A stretch of DNA of 64,000 nucleotides from Crocodylus rhombifer. Lineage: Eukaryota > Chordata > Crocodylia > Crocodylidae. The first letter of the stretch is position 1; every line of letters starts with the position of its first letter. Below the pieces are notes generated by a model. That model did no database searches, had not been told where the DNA came from, and worked only from the letters and a program-made list of their open reading frames with translations. Of this stretch, positions 46,827 through 58,302 are shown piece after piece. The translations under genes and the position numbers were made by a program. The DNA is taken from NCBI GenBank assembly GCA_038503035.1, contig JAVSML010024715.1, forward strand, positions 1 to 64,000, in the 5' to 3' direction.

Positions 46827-47168
46827 AAAAGTCCACACAGTCCGATGAAGTAGGCTGTAACCTACAAAGGCTCATGCCTCACTGAATTAGCTAAACTGTA
46901 AAATGCCACCCTGCTGTGCCTTCTGCCAAATCAACAACTATTAGTTTTACTAAAATATTATATTTCGATAGTCCTACCAGCTAATAATTTTTTATAGACA
47001 TTGTTGAAATGTTGAGTTATTTTACCTACATCATTTCAGGCAAAATACCATGTCTGGTCACCAGTTAGATTGTAATTCCATATTTCAGAGTCATCAAATA
47101 TGAATGATGACTTCCCACAACACACATGCTTTCCTCACACCCACACAACCAGAAAGAAAAAAAATACC

Positions 47169-47231
47169 TCGGGGATTGCAATTATTCCCCATGAACGAGA
47201 AATTCCCAGTAAGTGCGGGTCATAAGCTCGT

Positions 47232-47310
<79 letters not shown>

Positions 47311-47369
47311 CCCCACCGGGGTCGGTCACGGCCCTGGTGGAGCGCCGAGAAGACGGTCGAACTTGACTG

Positions 47370-47402
<33 letters not shown>

Positions 47403-47429
47403 ATAGGTGAACCTGCGGAAGGATCATTA
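47169..47429 (+). pseudogene. 18S rRNA 3' terminal fragment (pseudogene)
   Basis: This is the last ~261 nt of vertebrate 18S rRNA, from TCGGGGATTGCAATTATTCC to the mature 3' terminus GGATCATTA. It includes the universally conserved TTTGTACACACCGCCCGTCG decoding-region block and AAGTCGTAACAAGG. Against my knowledge of the vertebrate sequence it shows several changes at otherwise fixed sites, some of them CpG decay (GCG to GTG near 47232, CCG to CCA near 47402). That and the missing upstream 18S mark it as a non-functional copy. It is 5'-truncated against A-rich unique sequence and continues at its exact 3' end into ITS1. Confidence 0.95.
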
Positions 47430-47769
47430 ATGGGGTCACCACGTGCAGTGCCAGCTCAGCAGGTGTGGGGCAGAGGGCCGTGCCCCCCATCCCCGCCTCC
47501 GGCGGCCGCACATGCGTATGCATGCAACCCGTGCGTCCGGGCCTCCGGGCCCCATGGGCAGACCAGCCCCAGGACCCCCCCGTTCGGCATGCAGGACGGG
47601 ACTCCCCCCTTCCCCGCTTTGGCGGGAGGGGGACCCAGGCACCGAGCGGGTCCCCGGGGTGGCCCCCAGCTCTCCTGGGCGGCCCCCTCCACTCCCGCTC
47701 CCCCTCCCCCTCGGGGAGGCCAGGAGTGGAGTCCCCGGAGGGTCTCCCACCCAGCGAGAGGTCACGTGC
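47430..47769 (+). pseudogene. partial ITS1 of the rRNA precursor
   Basis: About 340 bp of very GC-rich sequence follow the 18S 3' terminus without a gap, as ITS1 does in the rDNA unit. There is no 5.8S: the sequence changes to CR1 at about 47770. ITS1 evolves fast, so identification is by position and composition. Its presence means the rRNA part derives from rDNA or unprocessed pre-rRNA, not from mature 18S. A long open frame across this segment is a GC-content effect. Confidence 0.88.
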
Positions 47770-50137
47770 TGACCTCTACCTGACTCAAGAAGTCTATGGG
47801 CCAACGAGAGGCAAAGTGCTGCTCGACCTGGTACTGCCTACGGGGGACGACCTAATCAGAGACCTAGTGATCGATGGAAAGCTGGGTGACAGTGACCACG
47901 AGCTGATCACCTTCACCATCCGGCGTAAAGCTGGCAAGTCAGTCAGCAACACAGAAGTCCTTGACTTCAGAAAAGCCGACTTTGACAAGCTCAAGAGGCT
48001 TGTCGGTCAGGCCCTCAGGGACGGTGACCCCAAGGAGATGAGAGTTCAAGAAGAGTGGTTGCTTCTCAAGGAAGCGATCCTCAATGCACAAGCTAAATCT
48101 ATTCCAACACGGAGAAAAGGCAGCAAGAAGGCACAGCAGCCCTCCTGGCTCTCTAGGGACCTAGTCGACCTCCTGCAGCTAAAAAGGAAAGCCTACAAAG
48201 AATGGAGGATGGGATTCACCTCCAAGGAGGATTATTCTGCACTGGTCCGGTCCTGCAGGGAACAAACCAGGAAAGTCAAGGCTGCAACTGAACTCCAACT
48301 AGCTTCAAGCATCAAGGACAACAAAAAGTCCTTTTTCAGATATGTGGGGAGCCGGAGGAAAAGCAAGGGCAACGTTGGACCCCTGCTAAACCAGATGGGG
48401 CAACTGACAACTGACACCCAGGAAAAAGCCAACCTATTAAATAGGTACTTTGCATCAGTCTTTCATCAGTCCCATGGGACACCAATGCCTGCTATGGGAC
48501 AGGGAGATCCGGGTGTTGGGGATCCCTTACCCTCCATAAATGCTGACCTCGTGAAGGAACACCTTGAGAAGCTGGACACCTTCAAGTCAGCCGGCCCTGA
48601 CAATCTGCACCCCAGGGTACTCAAGGAGCTGGCGAGCGTCATAGCCCAGCCCCTGGCATGGATCTTTGAAAACTCCTGGTGCTCTGGTGTAGTGCCTGAA
48701 GACTGGAAGAAGGCCAGTGTAGTGCCGATCTTCAAGAAAGGGAGGAGAGTGGATCCGGCTAACTACAGGCCCATTAGCCTGACTTCTATCCTGGGGAAGA
48801 TCTTAGAAAAGTTTATTAAGGAGGCCATCCTTGAGGGACTGGCCCAGGCTAGCATCCTAAGGGATTGCCAGCACAGGTTTGTTGCGGGTAGGTCTTGTTT
48901 GACCAATCTCATTTCCTTCTATGACCAGGTGACCTATCATCTGGACAAGGGAGAAGAGATTGATGTCATATATCTTGACTTCAAAAAAGCCTTTGATCTG
49001 GTATCCCACGATCACCTCTTGGCCAAACTGGCCAGTTGTGGCCTTGGCTCCACCACGATCCACTGGCTGGGAAACTGGCTCTGTGGTCAGACCCAAAGGG
49101 TTATAATCGATGGCAGTCACTGATTGTGGTGCCCTGTGACCAGTGGGATCCCTCAAGGCTCTGTCCTGGGACCCATCCTGTTCAACATCTTCATTAATGA
49201 TGTGGACATTGGAGTCAGAAGTGGACTGGCCAAGTTCGCCGATGACACCAAACTTTGGGGCAAAGCATCCACGCCAGAAGATAGGCGGGTGATCCAGGAT
49301 GACCTGGACAAGCTCAGCAAATGGGCGGACGAGAACCTGATGGTGTTTAACACCGAAAAATGCAAGGTTCTCCACCTTGGGACGAAAAACCTGCAGCATC
49401 CTTATTGGCTCGGCAGTGCTACGTTGGATAGCACTACAGAAGAAAGAGACTTGGGGGGTCATCATTGACCACAAGATGAACATGAGCCTCCAATGCAATG
49501 CTGCAGCTAGTAAAGCGACCAAAACGCTGGCTTGCATCCATAGATGCTTCCTGAGCAAATCCTGGGACGTCATTCTTCCCTTGTACTCAGCCTTGGTGAG
49601 GCCGCAGCTGGAGTACTGCATCCAGTTTTGGGCTCCACAATTAAAAAAGGATGTGGAGAAGCTTGAGAGAGTCCAGAGGAAAGCCACGCGCATGATCAGA
49701 GGCCAGGAAAACAGATCTTACGATGACAGGCTGAGAGACATGGGACTCTTTAGCTTGGAAAAGCGTAGGCTCAGGGGTGAGCTGATGGCCACCTATGAGT
49801 TTATTAGGGGTGACCACCAGCATCTGGGGGAACGTTTGTTCACCAGAGTGCCCCAAGGGATGACGAGGTCGAACAGTCACAAACTCCTGCAAGACTGTTT
49901 CAGGCTGAACATAAGGAAGAATTTATTTCCTGTCCGAGCCCCCAAGGTCTGGAACAGTCTGCCAGCGGAGGTGGTTCAAGCGCCTACATTGAACACCTTC
50001 AAGAGTAAATTGGATGCTTATCTTGCTGGGATCCTATGACTCCAGCTGACTTCCTGCCCTTTGGGTGGGGGGCTGGACTCGATGATCTTCCAAGGTCCCT
50101 TACAGCCCTAATGTCTATGAAATCTATGAAATCTATA
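47770..50137 (+). mobile_element. 5'-truncated young CR1 LINE fused to pre-rRNA sequence
   Basis: Sense CR1 starting inside the endonuclease domain at TGACCTCTACCTGACTCAAG, the same sequence as the complement of 58735-58715, and continuing to CTATGAAATCTATGAAATCT near 50137. It is closely similar to the CR1 at 56888-60034 throughout the shared parts. The right flank (50138 onward) is ordinary AT-rich DNA with no 5.8S, ITS2 or other rDNA. The 5' end of the insertion is therefore best placed at 47169, with the rRNA/ITS1 part belonging to it. Confidence 0.93.
47771..50039 (+). pseudogene. CR1 ORF2 (endonuclease tail, reverse transcriptase), nearly open
   Basis: The endonuclease tail has an intact LGDSDHELITF (catalytic Asp-His of the APE fold). 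The linker KQPSWLSRDLVDLL-type region follows, then the RT: SAGPDNLHPRVLKELASVIA, NYRPISLTSILGKILEKFIK, VIYLDFKKAFDLVSHDHLLA, GIPQGSVLGPILFNIFINDV and an intact FADD catalytic box at 49235-49246. The C-terminal domain ends AYLAGIL at 50039. Only two lesions are visible: an in-frame TGA at 49121-49123 (the frame continues after it) and a 1-base gain in a G run at 49453-49458 (six G versus five in the copy near 2571). The endonuclease N-terminus and ORF1 are absent by truncation. Confidence 0.9.
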
Positions 50138-52124
50138 ACCATACATGTTACTCATAAAATGACACCAAAGACACCAAATTTTCTTCCATATCCAGACGAC
50201 TGTTTTATGGAGGGAATATAATTCACTCTGATCAATTATTTTAATGACCTACAGATTCTAAACCTTTCAAGCATCAAACTAATAAATCTAAAAAAAATCA
50301 GGAGCCTATTTCACTTCAAATAAGCAGAAAGGAATTTAGATGTTTAGCAAATGTTTATTTTGATTAGTGAACAATTTGTTGGGGTGGTATTTATTGTTAT
50401 TTTTCTGTTCTCTGTATTCCATACTCTTAAGTATAAATAGGTCCACTTATCTCATATGGAATGGGGTAGTGAGGACATTTAAAGTAGAGGACTTTGTACA
50501 GTGATATCTCTTCTAGGGATACTCCTAATCTAAAATCTTGGTTCCAATTAAATCAAATTTTGCAAAATTCCCACTGACCATAATGGTGCAAGGATTTTAT
50601 CCTAATATTTGTCCTCTCAAAAATAAATTAAGCTTGTTAGATGGATGTGTTTTTCTTTTTTTCTTTGTCTAAAGTTGTCTATGCGTACATTCTGCAGAAA
50701 AGGCCTGTAGAATTTTTAATATAGATAAGTCCAATAAGGTTATTGCAGACCTAAGATTCATGACTTTTTCTATTGCCTGTCTCAAGACAGATGAAGCATT
50801 TATTTTTACTACTAAGAAATCCTAAATACAGATGAATTAATTAGGCCATGCACTGACAATTATGTTGGGTGATATAAATCCATATCTAGAATTTTTTTAC
50901 TTTTTAACAAAAAATAATTAAATGAGGGAAAGATTCATAGCTAGGCCTTTCAGCATCATAATACTTTTGTTGCCAGCCATTTTTCCCCTTTTAAGAGTTA
51001 GGTGGGTGGATAGTTTCCATTATGACCATGCATATTTATTTAATACATTTTTCAGTATATTTGACGTTTGGCACATTTTGATTGTAATCTAACTGCTATC
51101 TCCAAGGCAACTGGTCAGCAATGTTGGATTTATTTTTGTTCCTGGAATGAAGAACAAAGATATATAAAGTTATCTTCCATGGTATTCTTCATGTTCTGTA
51201 TAGCAAAGACTTCCATCACCGGGGAACAAATTTTTTTTAACAGATGGTTCATGGAACAATAACATGGATACCACTTAGAGAAAGTAATGTTTGATTTTTT
51301 TAATACATTTGATTAACTGAAATATTTAGATCTCACATTTCCATTTGGGTTTTACCATTCCTATCCATAATTATGACAGTGTTTTAAATTACTACAGCAA
51401 GTTTATTACATATATATGAAAGCACCTAACAAATAATTACATCTCATTCAGTTGAATCAGATCAGTAGCATTATGCTTAACAGATGGATAAACTGACACA
51501 AATAATTTGCATTGCCTGAGGCTACAAAAATCTCAACCTTTGTCTTTGTTGTGCAAACAAAATCATCACCCAGGGCTTAGACACAGTCTTCCAGTACTGG
51601 AATATACTGTTACAGCAGCCCTGAAGGGACAGGAGACCACTTTCAGCTGGGCCAAGTCCTGTTCACACATGGCAGGATGATCTGACAGATGCCACTTGCT
51701 TTGTGGTTGCTGACAGCTGGGTAGTTGAGATTTGTCCCTCTTCCTTGACTAAACAATAGTGTATGCAGTTTTGGCAAGGCAGGGCTTGGTACAGGTCCCT
51801 GATCGACTTCCTTATCTAGAGCCAGCGCAAATAGATGTGGTACATTATTTCTGCTTGACTTAGTGGTCTATAGTCACAATAAACTGTCTTTTCTAAGTGT
51901 GCATTTTGTGTGACTGTGGGTTTTATTTCATTCCAGGTGCTATTTCTGCCCAAACCAACACAGCAATGAGATTTACATAAAAAAAAAAAAATAGGGTTCA
52001 TGTTTTTAATGTTTTCTTTACAACCATCAGGGCTGGAAAAACCTTCTAAATGAGAGATGAAATACTCACAAAATTATGGCACCAAGAGATGAGGCTTCAA
52101 GGAAAAAAACCTACAAACTGTCAT
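50138..52124. other. AT-rich sequence, nothing recognised
   Basis: No supported gene or element seen. In particular there is no rDNA sequence after the CR1. Confidence 0.55.
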
Positions 52125-52464
52125 GGCCACATCCATATGAGCAAGCATGTGCCTGTTGCGGCATCTCAAAGTAGTGTGAGACACTGCAGGAGGCAGAATG
52201 AAAAAATGATCCCCAGGCTGCATATTTTCAGCATGGACTCTAAATTTGACACTGGGAAATCCTAGTGTTAAAAAAAAATCCAGAAAAATGTGTAGGGCAT
52301 GCTCCTGGAGTATGCCCTGAGGATTTCCCAGTATCAAATTTAGAGTCTGCACTGCAAATATGCAGTATAGGAAACATTTTTTTGTTTTCACTTTGTCTCT
52401 TGCGGCATCTCAAACTGCTTTGAGATGCCACAACAGGCATGTGCGCATTCATCTGGACTTGCCC
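52125..52464. mobile_element. foldback element with ~140-bp inverted arms
   Basis: The left arm (52125-52262) and right arm (52319-52464) are inverted copies. Shared are GCATGTGCCTGTTG, GGCATCTCAAAG, CTGCATAT, GACTCTAAATTTGA and ACTGGGAAATCCT. A ~55-bp spacer separates them. It is almost entirely palindromic and without coding capacity, as in foldback MITEs. The right subterminal sequence is related to 46281-46826. Confidence 0.88.
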
Positions 52465-55400
52465 CACAGGACTAAATGAAGTCAGAAGAGTCACTAATTC
52501 TGGAAGTTCAAGTGGGTTCACTCATCATCTTCGCCTTGCATTTAAAATAGCAAAAGTGAGAAAAAATAGGGCTGGGTATTTGCTTTTTGTCAAGGACCAG
52601 ATCAGATGTTTTCAGAACCATAAAAATCCTCATTTAGCCTGCAAATTATTACATAAAATACTGATAGGATACTGCTGATGTCTCACAACATGGAAAGCCA
52701 TTCTAGTTTTGTGATAGCTCTTTACTATATGTTGTTTGCAAACTTGCCGAACTCAAAATGGTTCCAAATTGTCTGTGCTTATCTGCATTCCATTGTTATT
52801 TAATTTGATGGTGACATGAAGTTAAAGCAGCTACCACCTGAAAACTGATAGCTGCATTTATACAGTGGTTTATCAAGCATCAAAAACGCTGACACAAGTG
52901 TTTTTTATTGTTTCACCTTAAAGAGAGATTATAAAAACATTTTGAAAGTAAACTTTCATTACAGTATAATGTAATATCATACAGGTAGGATGAGGTAATG
53001 TAGTGGAACTAAGAGGTTGCAAAACGTAAATTAGTTACAGCAAAGTTCATAATGTGTATAATTGAACTCACACGCACACACATATTCAGTTGTATGGATG
53101 ACAGCAAATTAGAAGCAGGAACTCCAGAAGTGCAGTGTTGGTCTATACACTTGAATTCACTCATGCTGACACGGGTGTCATTTACAACTGGCTCTAACAG
53201 CAGGAACACCTATATGTTAGTAGTATTTCTCTGTGACACTCTCCTTTAGGGGAAAGGTGGTTTATTTCAGAGGTATAGTTCCACAAAAACATGCCTACAA
53301 AAGCTCCTGCTGTGTCCTTTTTCCAATAATATAATATCCTTTTGGAGTTACTGTGTGGTGCATCCCTACACACACTGCAAACAGGCTGGGAATTCTGCTG
53401 CTAGGTTCTAGCTCTGATATCATGCTGAAAGTAGTCACATGAACTTGAGAGTGGATTACATATTTTTTTTTTATGGCAGCTTTTTTCTTTTTCCAGCATT
53501 ATGAAGATTTTCCTGAGAATTTGTGATAAAGATTTGACAGCTTCATAAACACTGTTCAATGAGGTAAGGTTTGGATCACCTGGTATGAAAGTTCACAGGT
53601 CCAGTGCAGTTGTTGAAGTTGGTTTATATCAGATAAATATATGGCCCATAATTATGATTTGGTACTAAGAAACAACACATTTCTGCTGACTCTCTGAATA
53701 AAGTACTTATTCCAGGTATAAGTAGATAAAAAGTGTCTAAAGGAGAGCCAGGGTCTAAAGTTCCTGTCTGTAAGAAATAATATTATTGTCATATTTACAA
53801 ACATGATGCTAATTTTTTGACGTATTATTTTTTCGATATTATCTTCTCCTGCAGTCAACTGTGTTCACAGCTTTTCTAAATTTTTATTGATTTGTGAAAG
53901 TTTGCTGGATATTTCCCCATCCATAGATTGATTATAATATTCCAGTTTCATGTACACCTAATTGCCCAAATCAATGAGATATAGAGAAGATTTTTTCCCT
54001 AATGTTTGGATTAAATAATCTAGCATTTACATGAAATAATCTCGTTCCTTATCAGTTAAGGAAGTTCTTATTTAAGAGGGGCTACTATCACTCTCTATTA
54101 TTAATATTACCTGATGGCCATTATAAAATCCTATCATAAACTGAGTACAGTTTTGGCAGTTTTAGCTGTTTCATCTCAATTTTTTCTTGATGGAGTCTGT
54201 CCATATTTAAAATTTTAATGACCTGTTCTTTCGGAAGCAATAGCATCTCCATAGTTTGAAGCAAAGACTTGAAATTTGTCTGGTGCTGGCCTTTGTGTCA
54301 GGAATGTGCCCACTGCTTTCTATGTTAAATCTATCCAAATTTTACCAAGTTATAAATCTTTAAAAGATCTTAATCTGCACAGGCTCAGTAGACTTGCTTA
54401 GAGCACCAAAGGTTCTTTCTGTATTGAACATCTTCCAGCCAAGGCCAAAGTGCAGATTTCATTGTAATTACAGATCTAGAATCGCTTTCATTAATTGTGT
54501 ATCACATGTAGTTTCCCATGAGATCCGACTCGGTGCATGGGATGTGAATGGCCCAGTGAATAAGTGGAATACGTTTTTATCTTTTCATTGTTCAAGGTAT
54601 GGACCTGTTCAATATTTCTCTGAAACCAGAAATATTAATTTCCTTGAAGTTTCTATAGCATTCACTACTAGTATTTGAGTATTTTCTCTATGTCCCTCTG
54701 AGGTAGGTGGGGATAACCATATTCCATTTATACGGGAGGAGTGTTAGGGTATAGAGAGGTTAAGGAAAGTTGTTTCCACCAAAAGAGACATCTCTGCCAA
54801 TTTCAGGCCTCCCAGCGCTGATCAGCGTACCTCCAGCAGCCTTAATTTTGATTAGCTTTTAGTATTATGTAGCACAGTAAATGTTAAAAAAGTGTAGCTC
54901 CAATTGACTTCTGTTGCAGATGTGAATGATCAGCACTACTGCAAAACAGACCACAGGGTTTCAAGTCAGGCACAAAGAAAATGGGGAGGGCAAAATTAGT
55001 CCAACCTGGAAAAAACAAAGGTCTAAGTGATTTTCCCAGCATCACAGAGGAACTCTGTGGCAGAGGCAAGGCTAGACTATAGTTCCCCAAGGCAGCCATT
55101 CAGTTGCTTTTAGTGCTTTGTCTTCCAATGACCCCCAGCTTCATTCCCTACCTTTCATTCCTGCAACATAGGAGAGAGGCGTTCACATACAGAAGTCTGC
55201 TTGCTTCATGATCCTGAGTCATTCAAAGAACATGAAACTTCATAGTGAGAGTGTGAGTGTGCATGCACATGTGTGAACCTCTTTGGATACAATCCTGATC
55301 CTATTGAAATCGGTGGCCTACAAACCTAGGGCCACAGCTGCACACCCAGCAGCCAATCAGGATAAGCAGCATTCCCAGGAGCCAATCAGGATGCTTGCTA

Positions 55401-56887
55401 GTCCTGAACCGAGTTAGAGTTCATTAGCTGCACCTTGCTGCAGAGATATTTGGCTCAGGCTGGCCTGCCAATTCACAGTCCCTGATATCATCATAATACT
55501 TAATCAGGTATAAATGATAGAACTTGTGCAAGTGAAACCTGTCAGTGAAATTTCTTTTGTTTTTGATGTCACATATATGCTATGTATGATAGGAAAATAT
55601 ATAACATATGGGGCATACCAGGTACATAAAATGTAACAATTCTTAAACTTACTTAAAGTATTGTGAGTGATTATTGACCATTTCATGAAACCCTTAAGTT
55701 TTTTTAAACTATTCAAATTATTCTCAAGTGTACACCAGCATCAAGGCATGTTAACACAGCTATTGGAATTATCGGTTTCCTTTAACACGCCTGATGTAAA
55801 TCAACTGATGTAAATCAGTGTAGCTCCATTAAAGTCACATAGCTACACTAATTTATGCCAACTGAGGATCTAGCTCCCAAATTCAGAAACAGTTTTATGG
55901 GGGGAAAAAACAAACAAAAAATTCTCGTACTGAGGAAAAGACAAAGCAGTTCTAATTAACCGCCCCTCTACATAAGGGCCTTGCTGTATGCTGTACTTTG
56001 AACTCCTTGAATATTGATCAGTGTTGATGCTAGCTTGAGTTTGGGGCAGTCATACCTGAAGGCTAAAAATCTTCTCTGTCCCTGACCTGCACAGCTATGA
56101 CTTGCCACGAGAGGGCTGATGAGCAGGACACTGACTAGTAGCCATAGGTGTGAGTTGCTGCTACAGGGCTGGTGAACCAGGACAGGCTTCTATCCTGCTC
56201 TAAGTGGTGGTATGTGAGAGAGAGGTTGGAGGGGTGGGAACATGAAGCTAGGATGTGGAGAGTTAATAGGATGGGTGTGGGTAATGAAATGAGAAGTGCA
56301 AAGGAAATGGGGGTGGGAGAAGGGTGGTGAAATGAAGGAAGTCAGCACTGAAGACAAAATAAAAAGAAGTTTAAAAAATAAAATTAAAAAGAATCAAGAG
56401 GAAGTAAATTAAAGAAATTTTCATGTTTAAATAAACAGGGATTTGGGATTAGGGTGTGGTGGCTGCTGGTTGTGTTTCCTTGGATAGCTAGTAGGTGGGA
56501 GCAGTGGGGGAAGGTGCTTTTGAAGGAGCTGCTGCGCCTAGCCTGAGAAGGAAGCCCTAGCTCATGGGGACCCAATCCAGCCCCCTATCTTGTTTCCACC
56601 CCACTTAGACCCCACTCCTGGACCCATCCATGCTCTGTGACCTGGCTAGCTGGCATATCCTCTTTAGGCTGTTTGCCCAGGATTGTGCCTGGGGATGGGA
56701 AGGTCACACTTCTAAGGATGGGAGGGGGAACTGCCTTTGTGCCAGGACCACTCCTGGGCAGTAGAGTGCAAGGCATGGAAAACTTGTCCATGTAGAACAG
56801 GATGGGACACTGCATCCTGGGACGCTGGAGGAGTGCAACTAGGGCAACTCGTATTTGTGGAGACGTCACCTATTAATGGAACACGAT
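52465..56887. other. AT-rich region, no gene recognised
   Basis: Two AGCCAATCAGGAT words occur near 55350 and 55380 (CCAAT-box-like), possibly part of an old LTR, but no element boundaries could be drawn. Nothing else supported. Confidence 0.45.
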
Positions 56888-56978
56888 TTCATAGATTTCA
56901 TAGACATTAGGGCTGGAAGGGACCTTGGGAGATCATCGAGTCCAGCCCCCTGCCCAAAGGGCAGGAAGACAGCTGGGG

Positions 56979-57632
56979 TCATAGGATCCCAGCAAGATAA
57001 GCATCCAATTTACTCTTGAAGGTGTTCAATGTAGGCGCTTGAACCACCTCCGCTGGCAGACTGTTCCAGACCTTGGGGGCTCGGACAGTAAGGAAATTCT
57101 TCCTTATGTCCAGCCTGAAACGGTCTTGCAGGAGTTTGTGACTGTTCGACCTCGTCATCCCTTGGGGCACTCTGGTGAACAAACGTTCCCCCAGATCCTG
57201 GTGGTCACCCCTGATAAACTTATAGGTGGCCATCAGATCACCCCTGAGCCTACGCTTTTCCAGGCTAAAGAGTCCCATGTCTCTCAGCCTGTCATCGTAA
57301 GATCTGTTTTCCTGACCTCTGATCATGCGCGTGGCTCTCCTCTGGACTCTCTCAAGCTCCTCCACGTCCTTTTTGAATTGTGGAGCCCAAAACTGGATGC
57401 AGTACTCCAGCTGCGGCCTCACCAAGGCTGAGTACAAGGGGAGAATGACGTCCTGGGATTTGCTCGAGAAGCATGTATGGCTGCAAGCCAGCGTTTTGGT
57501 CGCTTTACTAGACGCAGCATAGCATTGGAGGCTCATGTTCATCTTGTGGTCAATGATGACTCCCAAGTCTCTTTCTTGTGTAGTGCTATCCAACGTAGCA
57601 CTGCCAAGCCTATAAGGATGCTGCAACAAACC
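56979..57632 (-). pseudogene. CR1 ORF2 C-terminal part after the deletion
   Basis: Open from the LQHPYRLGSATLDSTTQERD region to AYLAGIL and stop at 56979. It contains LGVIIDHKMNMSLQC, VILPLYSALVRPQLEYCIQF and RMIRGQENRSYDDRLRDMGL. It is separated from the upstream RT by the 509-bp deletion, which also shifts the frame (509 is not a multiple of 3). Confidence 0.88.
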
Positions 57633-58299
57633 TGTGCTGGCTATCGCTTAGAATGTTAGCCTGGGCCAGTCCCTCAAGGATGGCCTCCTTAATAAACTTT
57701 TCTAAGATCTTCCCCAGGATACAAGTCAGGCTAATGGGCCTGTAGTTAGCCGGATCCACTCTCCTCCCTTTCTTGAAGATCGGCGCCACATTGGCCTTCT
57801 TCCAGTCTTCAGGCACTACACCAGAGCGCCAGGAGTTTTCAAAGATCCATGCCAGGGGCTGGGCTATGACGCTCACCAGCTCCTTGAGTACCCTGGGGTG
57901 CAGATTGTCAGGGCCGGCTGACTTGAAGGTATCCAGCTTCTCAAGGTGTTCCTTCACGAGGTCAGCATTTATGGAGGGTAAGGGATCCCCAACACCCGGA
58001 TCTCCCTCTCCCATAGCAGGCATGGGCGTCCCGTGGGACTGATGAAAGACTGACGCAAAGTACCTATTTAATAGGTTGGCTTTTTCCTGGGTGTCAGTTG
58101 TCAGTTGCCCCATCTGGTTTAGCAGGGGTCCAACGTTGCCCTTGCTTTTCCTCCGGCTCCCCACATATCTGAAAAAGGACTTTTTGTTGTCCTTGATGCT
58201 TGAAGCTAGTTGAAGTTCAGTTGCAGCCTTGGCTTTCCTGCTTTGCTCCCTGCAGGACCGGACCAGTGCAGAATAATCCTCCTTGGAGGTGAATCTCAA
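57610..58299 (-). pseudogene. CR1 ORF2 linker and N-terminal RT, cut by the deletion
   Basis: Contains KEDYSALVRSCREQSRKAKA, KSFFRYVGSRRKSKGNVGPL, SAGPDNLHPRVLKELVSVIA, IFKKGRRVDPANYRPISLTC and GKILEKFIKEAILEG. It then reads HRFVAASL and stops just past the deletion junction. RT blocks 3 onward, including the FADD box, are gone. It is preceded by a short frame break at about 58300 relative to the endonuclease ORF. Confidence 0.88.
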
Positions 58300-58302
58300 A
58301 CC

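Noticed and set aside
46845..46925. Dispersed repeat with GATGAAGTAGGCTGTAACCT
   Set aside because: It resembles a widespread amniote repeat, but I could not assign it to a family or draw its boundaries.
47169..47429. Functional rRNA gene or rDNA array
   Set aside because: Only 261 nt of 18S and part of ITS1 are present, with substitutions at conserved sites, and the unit ends in a LINE.
47436..47804. Arg/Gly/Pro-rich ORFs in the GC-rich segment
   Set aside because: They lie in ITS1; open frames reflect high GC, not coding.
55340..55400. LTR promoter (two CCAAT boxes)
   Set aside because: Two AGCCAATCAGG words alone, with no TATA box, polyadenylation signal, TG...CA ends or target duplication.
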